DNA from: Janthinobacterium silvisoli
GTDB lineage: Bacteria; Pseudomonadota; Gammaproteobacteria; Burkholderiales; Burkholderiaceae_D
DNA: 64,000 bases
Direction of reading: 5' to 3'
Assembly (NCBI RefSeq): GCF_014200725.1
Contig: NZ_JACHCL010000009.1
Span: 56,170-120,169, forward strand
The position numbers and the translations under genes are program-made. A model generated the notes under the pieces. It saw only the letters and a program-made list of their open reading frames with translations, was not told where the DNA came from and did not search any database. Below, piece after piece: positions 42,667 to 52,167 of the stretch (its first letter is position 1; each line of letters begins with the position of its first letter).

Positions 42667-44679
42667 TCAGGCTGCCGCCTTGAAAGCGAGCAGCGGCGCG
42701 CCATCGGCCACCTGGTCGCCGACGGCATACAGCACGTCTTCCACCAGGCCGTCGTGCGGCGCGGCGATGGTGTGCTCCATCTTCATCGCTTCCATGATGA
42801 CCAGCGGCTCGCCCTTTTTCACATCCTGCCCTTTGCCCACCAATACTGCCACCACCTTGCCCGGCATCGGCGCCGTCAGGCGTCCGCCTTCGGCTTCCGT
42901 TTCGCCCGCATGCGCCATCGGATCGTTGTAGTGCAAGGTGTAGTGCGCGCCGCCGGTAAACACGTGGAACTGTTCGCCGTCGCGCAGCACCGTGCCGTGC
43001 ACGGCGCGCTCGCCCAGCTTGATATGCAGCTCCATGCCTTTGTCTGTTGTCAGGCTCACAGGCTGGTCGTTGAACAGCCAGCCATCGGCGGCATACGTCA
43101 CGCGCACTGCATACGCTTTGCTATCACTGGCCAGCGCAAATTCATCGGCAAAAGACAGGCTGCGTTTCAGCGCGCTGTTCAAACGCCAGCCCTGGGCATT
43201 GCCCCACGGGCCGCTGCCATCGTTGGCGGCCGCTTCCTGCGTCAGCAGGGCCACGGATGCCAGGGCCAGGGCCGTATCGGGTGCCGCTTGCAGCGCAGGG
43301 AACAGGGCATCGTGATTGCGTTCGATCAAACCCGTATCGAGGTCTGCGCTGGAGAATGCCTGGCCGAGCACCAGGCGTTTCAGAAAAGCGATATTGGTGG
43401 CCAGTCCCACGACCTGGTATTCCGACAGCGCCTGCGCCATGCGCGCCAGCGCTTCGCGGCGGTCAGCGCCCCAGACGATCAGTTTGGCGATCATCGGGTC
43501 ATAGAATGGCGAAATCGCATCGCCCTCGCGCACGCCCGAATCGATGCGCACGCCGGCTGGCACGCTGGTTCCGCCCAGCTCGAACGTCACGGCTTGCGGC
43601 GAGTGCATATGGCGCAAAGTGCCGATCGACGGCAAGAAACCCTTCTCCGGGTTTTCCGCATAGATGCGCGCCTCGATGGCGTGGCCGCGTATCGTCAATT
43701 CGCTTTGTTTTTTCGGCAGTGGTTCGCCAAAGGCGACGCGCAACTGCCATTCCACCAGGTCGGTACCGGTGATCATTTCCGTTACCGGATGTTCCACCTG
43801 CAGACGCGTGTTCATTTCCATGAAGTAGAACGACCCATCCTGGTTGGCGATAAATTCCACCGTACCCGCACCCACATAGCCGACAGCTTTGGCGGCTGCC
43901 ACGGCCGCTTCACCCATGGCGGCGCGGCGCTCGACCGGCATGCCAGGTGCCGGCGCTTCTTCCAGCACTTTTTGATGGCGGCGCTGCACCGAGCAATCGC
44001 GTTCGAACAGGTAGATACAATTGCCCACAGTGTCGGCAAACACCTGGATTTCGATATGGCGTGGACGCGACAGGTATTTTTCAGCCAATACCTTGTCGTC
44101 GCCAAAAGAGCTGATCGCTTCGCGCTTGCAGGAAGCTAAGGCTGCCTTGAAATCGGCCGAATTTTCAATCACGCGCATGCCCTTGCCGCCACCGCCAGCT
44201 GACGCTTTCAGCAGCACCGGATAGCCGATCTGGTCGGCTTGCGTGTGCAGGAAATCAGCATCCTGGTTTTCGCCATGGTAGCCAGGCACCAGCGGCACAT
44301 TGGCCTTTTCCATCAGCGACTTGGCCGCCGACTTGGAACCCATGGCGCGCATGGCCGATGCCGGCGGGCCGATAAAGACCAGGCCCGCCGCGTGGCAGGC
44401 GTCGGCGAAGTCCGCGTTCTCGGACAAGAAACCGTAGCCTGGATGGATCGCCTGCGCGCCCGTGGCCAGCGCCACGGCGATGATCTTGTCGCCGCACAGA
44501 TAGCTTTCCTTGGCTGCGGCCGGGCCGATCAGCACCGCTTCATCGCACACGGCGACGTGCTTGGCCTTGGCGTCCGCTTCCGAATACACGGCAACAGTCT
44601 GGATACCCATGTGGCGCGCGGTAGCGGCGACACGGCAAGCGATTTCGCCGCGGTTGGCGATCAGGATTTTAGTGAACAT
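42667..44679 (-). CDS. liuD: 3-Methylcrotonyl-CoA carboxylase, biotin-containing alpha subunit
   Basis: 670 residues. Biotin carboxylase domain at 1-450 (FTKILIANRGEIACRV, VLLKASAGGGGKGMRV, FYFMEMNTRLQVEHPVTE), a linker domain and a C-terminal biotinyl domain with the biotinylated lysine in EAMKMEHT at about 632-639. Together with LiuB it carboxylates 3-methylcrotonyl-CoA. It is encoded 88 bases after bioB, so the biotin-dependent enzyme directly follows the biotin pathway genes. Confidence 0.95.
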   Translation of the reverse strand: MFTKILIANRGEIACRVAATARHMGIQTVAVYSEADAKAKHVAVCDEAVLIGPAAAKESYLCGDKIIAVALATGAQAIHPGYGFLSENADFADACHAAGLVFIGPPASAMRAMGSKSAAKSLMEKANVPLVPGYHGENQDADFLHTQADQIGYPVLLKASAGGGGKGMRVIENSADFKAALASCKREAISSFGDDKVLAEKYLSRPRHIEIQVFADTVGNCIYLFERDCSVQRRHQKVLEEAPAPGMPVERRAAMGEAAVAAAKAVGYVGAGTVEFIANQDGSFYFMEMNTRLQVEHPVTEMITGTDLVEWQLRVAFGEPLPKKQSELTIRGHAIEARIYAENPEKGFLPSIGTLRHMHSPQAVTFELGGTSVPAGVRIDSGVREGDAISPFYDPMIAKLIVWGADRREALARMAQALSEYQVVGLATNIAFLKRLVLGQAFSSADLDTGLIERNHDALFPALQAAPDTALALASVALLTQEAAANDGSGPWGNAQGWRLNSALKRSLSFADEFALASDSKAYAVRVTYAADGWLFNDQPVSLTTDKGMELHIKLGERAVHGTVLRDGEQFHVFTGGAHYTLHYNDPMAHAGETEAEGGRLTAPMPGKVVAVLVGKGQDVKKGEPLVIMEAMKMEHTIAAPHDGLVEDVLYAVGDQVADGAPLLAFKAAA

Positions 44680-44726
44680 GGTCTCTCTCTTTGCAGCTCG
44701 TGGCTGGAAGTTTTTTATTGGTTGTG

Positions 44727-44754
44727 CGGAGGCTGGCTGGTAAGCCTGCCTCCG
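44727..44754. other. Hairpin between bioB and liuD
   Basis: CGGAGGC (44727-44733) and GCCTCCG (44748-44754) form a perfect stem, with inner GGCT/AGCC pairing. It lies in the 88-base gap of an otherwise tight operon. There is no U-run after it on the minus strand, so it is more likely an RNA-processing or stabilising element than a terminator. Confidence 0.5.
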
Positions 44755-44767
44755 GCTTGGGCGCTTA

Positions 44768-45814
44768 TCAGCAGCCGCACTTCTCTTTCTGTACCGATTC
44801 GAGCATGGCGCCGCGCGTTTGCAGGCCCAGCTTGTTCAACAGGGTGCGGTCGTCTTCTGCTTCCGGGTTGTCGGTGGTGAGCAGCTTGTCGCCGTAGAAA
44901 ATCGAGTTGGCGCCCGCCAGGAAGCACATCGCTTGCACGGCTTCGCCCATCTGACGGCGGCCGGCGGACAGGCGCACGCGCGCTTTTGGCATGGTGATGC
45001 GGGCTACGGCGATCGTGCGCACGAATTCGAACGGGTCCAGCGCGTCCAGGCCGTACAAAGGCGTACCTTCCACTTGCACCAGGTGGTTTACCGGTACCGA
45101 TTCAGGATACGGATTCAGGTTGGCCAGCTGGGCGATCAGGCCGGCGCGCTGCAAACGCGTTTCGCCCATGCCGACGATGCCGCCGCAGCATACTTTCAAG
45201 CCTGCTTCGCGCACGCGGCCCAGAGTGTCCAGGCGGTCCTGGTATTCACGCGTGGAGATCACGTTGTCGTAGAACTCGGGCGCCGTGTCCAGGTTGTGGT
45301 TGTAGAAATCGAGGCCGGCGTTTTTCAGGCGGTCGGCCTGGCCTTCTTCCAGCATGCCCAGGGTGGCGCAGGTTTCCAGGCCCAGGGCCTTGACCTTGCT
45401 GACCATCTCTTCGACTTTTTCCATGTCGCGGTCTTTCGGGCTACGCCAGGCGGCGCCCATGCAGAAGCGCGTGGCGCCGTTGGCCTTGGCTTGGCGCGCT
45501 GCGTCCAGTACCGTGTCGATGTCGAGGATTTTTTTCGCTTCCACACCCGTGTCATAGCGGGCTGCTTGCGGGCAGTAGCCACAGTCTTCTTCGCAGCCGC
45601 CGGTCTTGATCGACAACAGGGTGGCCAGTTCCACGTCGCCGTCAGGGAAATTGACGCGGTGGGTTTGCTGCGCCTTGAACATCAGGTCATTGAATGGCAG
45701 GTCGAACAGGGCCAGCACATCTTCCAATGGCCAGGTGGCCGCTTCGGGCAGGGTGATGCGCGCCGTTGGGCGGTGCAGTTCGACGGTTTTTGCTGCTTCT
45801 TGGACTTGAGACAT
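44768..45814 (-). CDS. bioB: Biotin synthase BioB (radical SAM)
   Basis: 348 residues. The radical SAM motif is CEEDCGYC (CX3CX2C) in the [19 protein letters not shown] stretch, after the conserved [18 protein letters not shown]. The [2Fe-2S] ligands appear as the conserved Cys in FCMGAAWR, in ETCATLGML and in [10 protein letters not shown]. BioB converts dethiobiotin to biotin. It starts 46 bases after the bioD stop, last of the four bio genes. Confidence 0.97.
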   Translation of the reverse strand: MSQVQEAAKTVELHRPTARITLPEAATWPLEDVLALFDLPFNDLMFKAQQTHRVNFPDGDVELATLLSIKTGGCEEDCGYCPQAARYDTGVEAKKILDIDTVLDAARQAKANGATRFCMGAAWRSPKDRDMEKVEEMVSKVKALGLETCATLGMLEEGQADRLKNAGLDFYNHNLDTAPEFYDNVISTREYQDRLDTLGRVREAGLKVCCGGIVGMGETRLQRAGLIAQLANLNPYPESVPVNHLVQVEGTPLYGLDALDPFEFVRTIAVARITMPKARVRLSAGRRQMGEAVQAMCFLAGANSIFYGDKLLTTDNPEAEDDRTLLNKLGLQTRGAMLESVQKEKCGC

Positions 45815-45860
45815 GGTGATTCCTTCGCTGATATTTTGGTATATATATTGAGTGATGCGT

Positions 45861-46643
45861 TTAATTGTTCGGGCGTTGGGCGGGCCAATTCGGCAAGCCC
45901 GTAAAATCGAGATAGGCGGCGGCCGCTTCGGCGGAAGGCTGCGCCAGGCGCGGCACCCTGCCCAGCAGCGGCGCCGGGATGCGCTCGATCAGTGCATCGA
46001 TATTTTCATCGAGGAAGCGCATTTCCACTTCCAGGGTATTGGCGACCCAGCCCGCTACCTTCAAGCCGCGCGCTTCGACCGCTTCGACTGTCAGCAGGGC
46101 CTGGCTGATGCAGCCCAGGCGCATGCCGACTACCAGGATCACCGGCAAGTCCAGCTGCTGCGCCAGGTCGGCCGAATCGTAATCGGCGGACAGGGGCACG
46201 CGGAAACCACCCACGCCTTCGACCACCACCGCGTCCGAGGCGGCGGCGATTTCCAGGTAGGCGGCCAAAATGGGCACCGAATCGATGCTGACGCCTTCCA
46301 GCGCGGCGGCGATATGCGGCGCAGCTGGTTCCTTCAGCATATACGGCGTGGTCAGGCTGCGCAGCATGGTGACGTTGCCGGCGGCGATCAGGCTGTCGGC
46401 GTCTTCATTATGCAGCTCGCCGTCGCGCAGCTCGGCGCCGGCTGCCACCGGCTTCATGCCGCAGGCGCGCACGCCGCGCTGTACCAGCGCGTGCAGCAGC
46501 GCCGACGAGGTCAGGGTCTTGCCGATTTCCGTGTCGGTGCCCGTCACGAAACAGGCAAATGGCAGCGGCAGGCCGACTGCTGCTGCGGCAGGGCTGGGCT
46601 GCACGGCCAGGTCGCTGGCCGCGATAGGGTCTTCAAGGCTCAT
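45861..46643 (-). CDS. bioD: ATP-dependent dethiobiotin synthetase BioD
   Basis: 260 residues from the ATG at 46643, overlapping the end of bioF by eleven bases. The P-loop-like motif [12 protein letters not shown] and the [13 protein letters not shown] motif are characteristic. It forms dethiobiotin from 7,8-diaminopelargonate, CO2 and ATP. An N-terminal extension of about 30 residues is Ala/Pro-rich and probably unstructured. Confidence 0.94.
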   Translation of the reverse strand: MSLEDPIAASDLAVQPSPAAAAVGLPLPFACFVTGTDTEIGKTLTSSALLHALVQRGVRACGMKPVAAGAELRDGELHNEDADSLIAAGNVTMLRSLTTPYMLKEPAAPHIAAALEGVSIDSVPILAAYLEIAAASDAVVVEGVGGFRVPLSADYDSADLAQQLDLPVILVVGMRLGCISQALLTVEAVEARGLKVAGWVANTLEVEMRFLDENIDALIERIPAPLLGRVPRLAQPSAEAAAAYLDFTGLPNWPAQRPNN

Positions 46644-47829
46644 GGCGAGTCCTTTCAAGCGTGTTGACTGCATTGATCAATTGCGCCACTTCCTGCATCG
46701 TATGGCCGGCCGACAGGGTGACGCGCAGGCGGGCCGTGCCGAGGGGGACGGTAGGCGGACGGATCGCGCCCACCCACAGTCCCTGCTGGTAAAGCGCCGC
46801 TGCGATGCCCATCATCTCGGCGTTGTCGCCGATGATCACGGGCTGGATGGCGGTCAACGATGGCAAGGCTTGCCAGCGTTGCAGCTGTAGCCCATCGTTC
46901 CACTGCGCGATCAGCGCGGCCAGGTGTGCGCGGCGCTGTGTTCCTTCTTCACCGGCGATGATATCGAGGCTGGCCAGCAGCGCGTGCGCCAGCGCCGGCG
47001 GGGCAGCGGTGGTGAAGATGTACGGGCGCGCTTTCTGGATCAGGGTTTCGATCACGGCTTCATGCGCCGCGACAAAAGCGCCGCCTACGCCGGCCGATTT
47101 GCCCAAAGTCCCCACATACACCAGATACGGCGAGTGCAGATCAAAATGTTCGAGTGCACCGCGGCCGTTCTCTCCCAGTGCGCCAAAGCCGTGCGCATCG
47201 TCGACCACCAGCCAGGCGCCGTATTGTTCGCACAGGGCCAGTAGCGCGGGTAGCGGCGCCAGGTCGCCATCCATGCTGAAAACGCTGTCGGTGACGACGA
47301 TCTTGTTCTTTGCTTTACTTTCTGCCAGCAAGGCGGCCAAGGCAGCCAGGTCGGCGTGCGGATACACGCGCGTCTTGACGCGCGACAGCCGCGTGCCGTC
47401 GATCAGCGAGGCGTGGTTCAGCGCTTCCGAAAAAATCTCGGTTTCCGGGTCGCCAGCCGCCAGGCCTGTCAGCACAGCCAGATTGGCCATATAGCCGGTG
47501 CAGAAATACAGGGCGCGTGCGTGTTCCAGGTTGGTCCCGACAAAGCTGGCCAGCCGTTCTTCCAGCTGCGCGTGGGCGCGGCTGTGGCCACTGATCAGGT
47601 GTGAAGCGCCGCTGCCGGCGCCGTACAGGTCGGCGCCTTCCTTCAGCGCTTCCACGATGCGCGGATGCGCGGCCAGACCCAGGTAGTCATTGCTGCAAAA
47701 GGCCAGCATGTCGCGGCCGTCCACCGTCAGGCGTGGCGCGCACGGCGTTTCCACGGTGCGGCGGCGGCGGATAAGGCTGCGCTCTTCCAGGCCGTGCAAC
47801 TGCTGTTTCAGGCGGGTGATCAGTTCCAT
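46633..47829 (-). CDS. bioF: 8-Amino-7-oxononanoate synthase BioF
   Basis: 398 residues, fold-type I PLP enzyme. Motifs: [46 protein letters not shown] and the PLP lysine in [15 protein letters not shown]. It condenses pimeloyl-ACP (or -CoA) with alanine. It starts one base after the bioA stop and overlaps bioD. Confidence 0.96.
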   Translation of the reverse strand: MELITRLKQQLHGLEERSLIRRRRTVETPCAPRLTVDGRDMLAFCSNDYLGLAAHPRIVEALKEGADLYGAGSGASHLISGHSRAHAQLEERLASFVGTNLEHARALYFCTGYMANLAVLTGLAAGDPETEIFSEALNHASLIDGTRLSRVKTRVYPHADLAALAALLAESKAKNKIVVTDSVFSMDGDLAPLPALLALCEQYGAWLVVDDAHGFGALGENGRGALEHFDLHSPYLVYVGTLGKSAGVGGAFVAAHEAVIETLIQKARPYIFTTAAPPALAHALLASLDIIAGEEGTQRRAHLAALIAQWNDGLQLQRWQALPSLTAIQPVIIGDNAEMMGIAAALYQQGLWVGAIRPPTVPLGTARLRVTLSAGHTMQEVAQLINAVNTLERTRHEP

Positions 47830-47830
47830 T

Positions 47831-49159
47831 TCAGGCCCCGATCACTTGATTGAAGACCGCCAGGGTCTGCTGGCCCAGGCCGGCGATTTCTTCGTCGTTC
47901 AATATATACGGCGGCATCAGGTACACGGTGGAACCGATGGGGCGCATCAACAGTTCATGCTCCAGCGCCGTGCTGAAGAAGCGGCGCGAAAAATCAGGCG
48001 CCGCGTCGACTGCATCGAAGGCCCAGATCATGCCCTGCTGGCGGAAATTGACGACTTTTTCATGCTGTACCAGCGGCGCCAGCGCCTGCGTGATTTTCGC
48101 GGCGCGCACCTGATTGCTTACCAATACTTGGTCTTCTTCAAAGATGGACAAAGTCGCCAGCGCGGCGCGGCAAGCCAGCGGGTTGCCCGTGTACGAGTGC
48201 GAATGCAAAAAGCCGCGGCGCACGTCGGTGCTGTAAAAGGCCTGATAAATATCTTCGCGCGTCATCACCAAGGACAAGGGCAGGTAGCCGCCGCTGATGC
48301 CTTTCGACAGGCAGACGAAGTCGGGCCAGATACCAGCCTGTTCGCAGGCGAAGAAAGTACCCGTGCGGCCGCAGCCGACGGCGATTTCATCGAGGATCAG
48401 ATGCACCTGATAGCGGTCGCACAAGGCGCGCACCAGCGACAGGTACAGCGGGTCGTGCATGGCCATGCCGGTGGCGCATTGCACCAGCGGTTCGATGATG
48501 ATGGCGGCGATCTTGTCCGCTTTTTGCTGGAACAGCTGTTCCACTTCAAAGGCGGCGCGGCGCGCCACGTCCTGCGCTGTTTCACCTTCATTCGCCTGGC
48601 GGTAGTCGGGCGATATCACGGTTTGCGTCGCGCGCAGCAGCGGGCCGTAGGCATCCTTGAACAGCGCCACATCGGTGACGGCCAGCGCGCCGATGGTCTC
48701 GCCGTGGTAACTGCCTTTCAGGCAGACGAATTCCTGTTTTTCACTCTGGCCGCTATTGCGCCAGGCGTGAAAACTCATTTTCAGGGCGATTTCCACCGCC
48801 GAGGCGCCATCCGAGGCATAAAAGCTGTGACCAAGCACGCCATTGGTGAGGGCGGAGAGTTTTTCCGACAGTTGTATCACCGGTTCGTGAGTAAAACCAG
48901 CCAGCATGGCGTGTTCCAGGCGGTCCAGCTGATCCTTCAATTCCGCATTGATGCGCGCATTGGCATGGCCGAACAGGTTCACCCACCAGGAGCTGATGGC
49001 GTCCAGGTAGCGCCGGCCTTCGTGGTCGTACAGCCAGGCGCCGCGGCCATGGCTGACGGGGATGAGCGGCACAGTCTCGTGGTGCTGCATTTGCGTACAC
49101 GGATGCCACACGCTGCGCAGACTGCGTTCGACCCAGCCCGATTGTTTTTCTGCTTTCAA
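47831..49159 (-). CDS. bioA: Adenosylmethionine-8-amino-7-oxononanoate aminotransferase BioA
   Basis: 442 residues when started at the TTG at 49159, which has GGAG five bases upstream and lies 20 bases after the liuC stop. An ATG at 49195 would add twelve residues but overlaps liuC and has no ribosome binding site. Motifs: [41 protein letters not shown] and the PLP lysine in [12 protein letters not shown]. It transfers an amino group from S-adenosylmethionine to form 7,8-diaminopelargonate. It is the first bio gene of the run inside the liu operon. Confidence 0.94.
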   Translation of the reverse strand: MKAEKQSGWVERSLRSVWHPCTQMQHHETVPLIPVSHGRGAWLYDHEGRRYLDAISSWWVNLFGHANARINAELKDQLDRLEHAMLAGFTHEPVIQLSEKLSALTNGVLGHSFYASDGASAVEIALKMSFHAWRNSGQSEKQEFVCLKGSYHGETIGALAVTDVALFKDAYGPLLRATQTVISPDYRQANEGETAQDVARRAAFEVEQLFQQKADKIAAIIIEPLVQCATGMAMHDPLYLSLVRALCDRYQVHLILDEIAVGCGRTGTFFACEQAGIWPDFVCLSKGISGGYLPLSLVMTREDIYQAFYSTDVRRGFLHSHSYTGNPLACRAALATLSIFEEDQVLVSNQVRAAKITQALAPLVQHEKVVNFRQQGMIWAFDAVDAAPDFSRRFFSTALEHELLMRPIGSTVYLMPPYILNDEEIAGLGQQTLAVFNQVIGA

Positions 49160-49179
49160 AACTGCTCCAATAGATATTG

Positions 49180-49968
49180 CTAGCCCATGAGCCAACTCGG
49201 CTTGCGCTTGTCCAGGAACGATTGCACGCCTTCGCGCCCCTGTTCCGAGGCGCGGATCTGCGCGATGCGTTCGGCGGTATCCAACAATAATGCGTCGTCG
49301 ACGGGCTGGCCGGCGATCTCGCGCACCAGCGTCTTCGCCTGTGCCACCGCGTGCGGGCTATTGCCCGTCAGCGCTTTCAGCACTTCCGCGGTTTTCGCGT
49401 CCAATGTTTCGGCGGCGACGACTTCGTGGACAAAGCCCATCCGCAGCGCGTCCTGCGCGGAGAATCGCTCCGCGGTCAGGAAGTAGCGGCGTGCCGCGTT
49501 TTCGCCCATGGCCTTGATGACATACGGTGAAATAGTGGCCGGGATCAGTCCCAGCCTCACTTCGCTCAGGCAGAAATGCACGTCTTCCGCAGCCAGAATG
49601 ATATCGCATGCGGCCACCAGGCCCATGCCGCCGGCATAACAGTCGCCCTGCACCTTGGCCACCACGGGCTTCGGGCACAGGTAAATCGTGCGCAGCATCT
49701 GCGCCAGCTGCAGCGCGTCGGCCTGGTTTTCGGCATGCGTGTAGCCGGCCATTTTCTTCATCCAGTTCAAGTCCGCACCGGCGCAAAACGCTGCGCCATT
49801 GGCGGCCAAGACGATGGCGCGCACCATCTCGCTGCGGCCCAGGCCTTCGAAAGCGCGCGCCAGTTCGGCGATCGTGGTTTCATTGAAGGCGTTGCGCACA
49901 TCCGGGCGGTTCAGGGTCACGGTGGCGACATTGCCCTCGATGACGATTTTCAGTGTCTCGAATTCCAT
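49180..49968 (-). CDS. liuC: Enoyl-CoA hydratase family protein, probable methylglutaconyl-CoA hydratase
   Basis: 262 residues. Crotonase fold with the oxyanion motifs AAFCAGADLNWMKKMAG and YAGGMGLVAACDIILAAED, and the glutamate in CLSEVRLGLIPATI. The LNWM sequence and the position between liuB and the rest of the operon favour 3-methylglutaconyl-CoA hydratase (leucine degradation). It starts 15 bases after the liuB stop. Confidence 0.9.
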   Translation of the reverse strand: MEFETLKIVIEGNVATVTLNRPDVRNAFNETTIAELARAFEGLGRSEMVRAIVLAANGAAFCAGADLNWMKKMAGYTHAENQADALQLAQMLRTIYLCPKPVVAKVQGDCYAGGMGLVAACDIILAAEDVHFCLSEVRLGLIPATISPYVIKAMGENAARRYFLTAERFSAQDALRMGFVHEVVAAETLDAKTAEVLKALTGNSPHAVAQAKTLVREIAGQPVDDALLLDTAERIAQIRASEQGREGVQSFLDKRKPSWLMG

Positions 49969-49983
49969 GTTCTCTCCTCCCGG

Positions 49984-51606
49984 TCACATGCGGAAAACGC
50001 CGAACTTCGTGTCCGGGATTTCGGCGTTCAGCGCTGCCGACAGGCCCAGGCCCAGCACCATGCGGGTATCGGCCGGGTCGATCACGCCATCGTCCCACAG
50101 GCGTGCGGTGGCATAGTATGGGTGGCCCTGGTGTTCATACTGCTCCTTGACCGGCTGCTTGAACGCGGCTTCTTCTTCCGCGCTCCACTGCCCGCCCCGG
50201 CTTTCGATGCCGTCGCGCTTGACGGTTGCCAGCACGGACGCGGCCTGGTCGCCGCCCATGACGGAGATGCGGGCATTGGGCCACATCCACATGAAGCGCG
50301 GTGAAAACGCGCGGCCGCACATGCCGTAATTGCCGGCGCCGAAGCTGCCGCCGATAATTACCGTGAACTTCGGCACGCTAGCGGTGGCCACGGCGGTGAC
50401 CATCTTGGCGCCATTGCGGGCGATGCCCTCGTTTTCATATTTGCGGCCCACCATGAAGCCGGTGATATTTTGCAAAAACACCAGCGGGATTTTGCGCTGG
50501 CAGCACAGTTCGATGAAATGCGTGCCTTTCAGCGCCGATTCCGAAAACAGAATGCCGTTGTTGGCGATGATGCCGACTTTCATGCCATGGATATGCGCAA
50601 AACCGCAGATCAGGGTGGTGCCGTAGCGGGCCTTGAATTCATCGAAATCGCTGCCGTCGACGATGCGCGCGATCACTTCACGTACATCGAACGGCTTGCG
50701 CGTATCGACCGGGATCACGCCATACAGTTCCTGCGGCGCGTACTTCGGTTCGACAGATTCGCGCAGCGCCATCTGCTGCGGCTTGACCCGGTTCAAGTTG
50801 GAAACGATGGTGCGCGCCAGCGACAGCGCATGCAAATCGTTTTGCGCAAGATGGTCGACTACACCCGACAAGCGCGTATGCACGTCGCCGCCGCCTAGGT
50901 CTTCCGCCGTCACCACTTCGCCGGTGGCCGCTTTTACCAGTGGCGGGCCGCCGAGGAAAATCGTGCCCTGCTCCTTGACGATGATTGATTCATCGCTCAT
51001 GGCTGGCACATACGCGCCGCCAGCCGTGCAAGAACCCATCACCACGGCGATTTGCGGGATGCCCTTGGCCGACAAATTGGCCTGGTTATAGAAGATGCGG
51101 CCGAAATGGTCGCGGTCCGGGAAGACGTCGTCCTGGTTCGGCAGGTTGGCGCCACCCGAATCGACCAGGTAGATGCAGGGCAGGTTGTTCTGGTCGGCGA
51201 TTTCCTGGGCGCGCAAATGCTTTTTGACCGTCATCGGGTAATACGTGCCGCCCTTGACGGTCGCGTCGTTACAGACGATCACACATTCCTGGCCCGAGAC
51301 GCGGCCGATGCCGGTGATGATGCCGGCACTGGGCGCCGCATCGACGCCGTTGGCGTCCTGGTACATGGCGTAGGCCGCCATCTGCGAAAACTCGAGGAAA
51401 GGCGTACCGGGATCGAGCAGCATCTGCACCCTGTCGCGTGGCAGCAGCTTGCCGCGCGCCAGATGCTTGGCAGCTGCCGCCTCGCCACCGCCGGCGGCGA
51501 TTTTTTCCACCTTGTCGCGCAAATCGTCGACGATGGCTTGCATGGCGGCGGCATTGGCCTTGAAATCTTCACTGCGCGGATTGAGTTTGCTTTCGATGTG
51601 CGGCAT
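49984..51606 (-). CDS. liuB: 3-Methylcrotonyl-CoA carboxylase, carboxyltransferase beta subunit
   Basis: 540 residues, usual length for the subunit. Two crotonase-like halves with [26 protein letters not shown] broken over the first, and the [20 protein letters not shown] segment in the second. With LiuD it forms the biotin-dependent carboxylase of leucine degradation. It is the first gene of the run; isovaleryl-CoA dehydrogenase (liuA) and the LiuR regulator, usually in front, are not in the window, and ychJ precedes it by 40 bases. Confidence 0.95.
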   Translation of the reverse strand: MPHIESKLNPRSEDFKANAAAMQAIVDDLRDKVEKIAAGGGEAAAAKHLARGKLLPRDRVQMLLDPGTPFLEFSQMAAYAMYQDANGVDAAPSAGIITGIGRVSGQECVIVCNDATVKGGTYYPMTVKKHLRAQEIADQNNLPCIYLVDSGGANLPNQDDVFPDRDHFGRIFYNQANLSAKGIPQIAVVMGSCTAGGAYVPAMSDESIIVKEQGTIFLGGPPLVKAATGEVVTAEDLGGGDVHTRLSGVVDHLAQNDLHALSLARTIVSNLNRVKPQQMALRESVEPKYAPQELYGVIPVDTRKPFDVREVIARIVDGSDFDEFKARYGTTLICGFAHIHGMKVGIIANNGILFSESALKGTHFIELCCQRKIPLVFLQNITGFMVGRKYENEGIARNGAKMVTAVATASVPKFTVIIGGSFGAGNYGMCGRAFSPRFMWMWPNARISVMGGDQAASVLATVKRDGIESRGGQWSAEEEAAFKQPVKEQYEHQGHPYYATARLWDDGVIDPADTRMVLGLGLSAALNAEIPDTKFGVFRM

Positions 51607-51646
51607 TGCGGTTCCTTTTTATTATCGCCCGGTCTCTCGGGTCGCG

Positions 51647-52090
51647 CTATTCGGGAAAACTGCCGTCGAGATAAAACCAGCGCAAGCCGCCTTCACCCTG
51701 CTCGCGCACGAAGCGGCTGACTTCATGCAGGCGGTGCGCGCGGCCGCTGACTTTGTAGCGGGCCACGAATTCGACGGTGTCGCGGTTACTCTCTTCGGTT
51801 TGATCTGCTGATTTTGCTTTACGTTGACGTAAACGTAAAGCAGATTTTACCTCAAGTCCCAGCCAGTGCACTTTTTCTTCATCGGCAAACAAAGGCTCGC
51901 CGGGACGGGTGCTGGCGTGCCAGGTGGCGCGCAGATAGGCTTCGTCGCGCAGGGTAAAGGCCGTGTAGCGCGAGCGCATCAGGGTTTCGGCGGTGGGCGG
52001 CAGGGCGGCGCCCGTGATATACGGTCCGCAGCAAGTGGCGTAGGCAGTGCCGCCGCAGGGGCAGGCAGCAGTTTTTTGGGGTGTGGGCAT
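51647..52090 (-). CDS. ychJ: YchJ-family protein (UPF0225), SEC-C metal-binding motif
   Basis: 147 residues. The N-terminal SEC-C-like zinc motif CPCGGTAYATCCGPY and the family core LMRSRYTAFTLRDEAYLRATWH are present, and FVARYKVSGRAHRLHEVSRF near the end aligns with E. coli YchJ. The C-terminal SEC-C motif of E. coli YchJ is absent. Between WLGLEV and TVEFVARY the protein has about ten more residues than E. coli, encoded by a perfect palindrome at 51816-51841. Function unknown. Confidence 0.88.
   Translation of the reverse strand: MPTPQKTAACPCGGTAYATCCGPYITGAALPPTAETLMRSRYTAFTLRDEAYLRATWHASTRPGEPLFADEEKVHWLGLEVKSALRLRQRKAKSADQTEESNRDTVEFVARYKVSGRAHRLHEVSRFVREQGEGGLRWFYLDGSFPE
51816..51841. 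repeat. 26-base palindrome inside ychJ
   Basis: GCTTTACGTT (51816-51825) and AACGTAAAGC (51832-51841) are exact reverse complements around GACGTA. It encodes ALRLRQRKAK in frame. The segment is AT-richer than the rest of ychJ and coincides with an extra loop relative to E. coli YchJ. Confidence 0.85.
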
Positions 52091-52167
52091 GCGGTCTTAT
52101 CGACGTGGAAACAGGAAAGTCCCGCAATTATCCGCCATATCGGCCTTGCCGGTTGCCGCCTGCCCGC

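Noticed and set aside
42754..44139. Long plus-strand open frame opposite liuD
   Set aside because: Shadow of the biotin carboxylase gene; no recognisable protein features.
47690..49183. Long plus-strand open frame opposite bioA and bioF
   Set aside because: It spans two well-identified genes on the other strand and has shadow-like composition.
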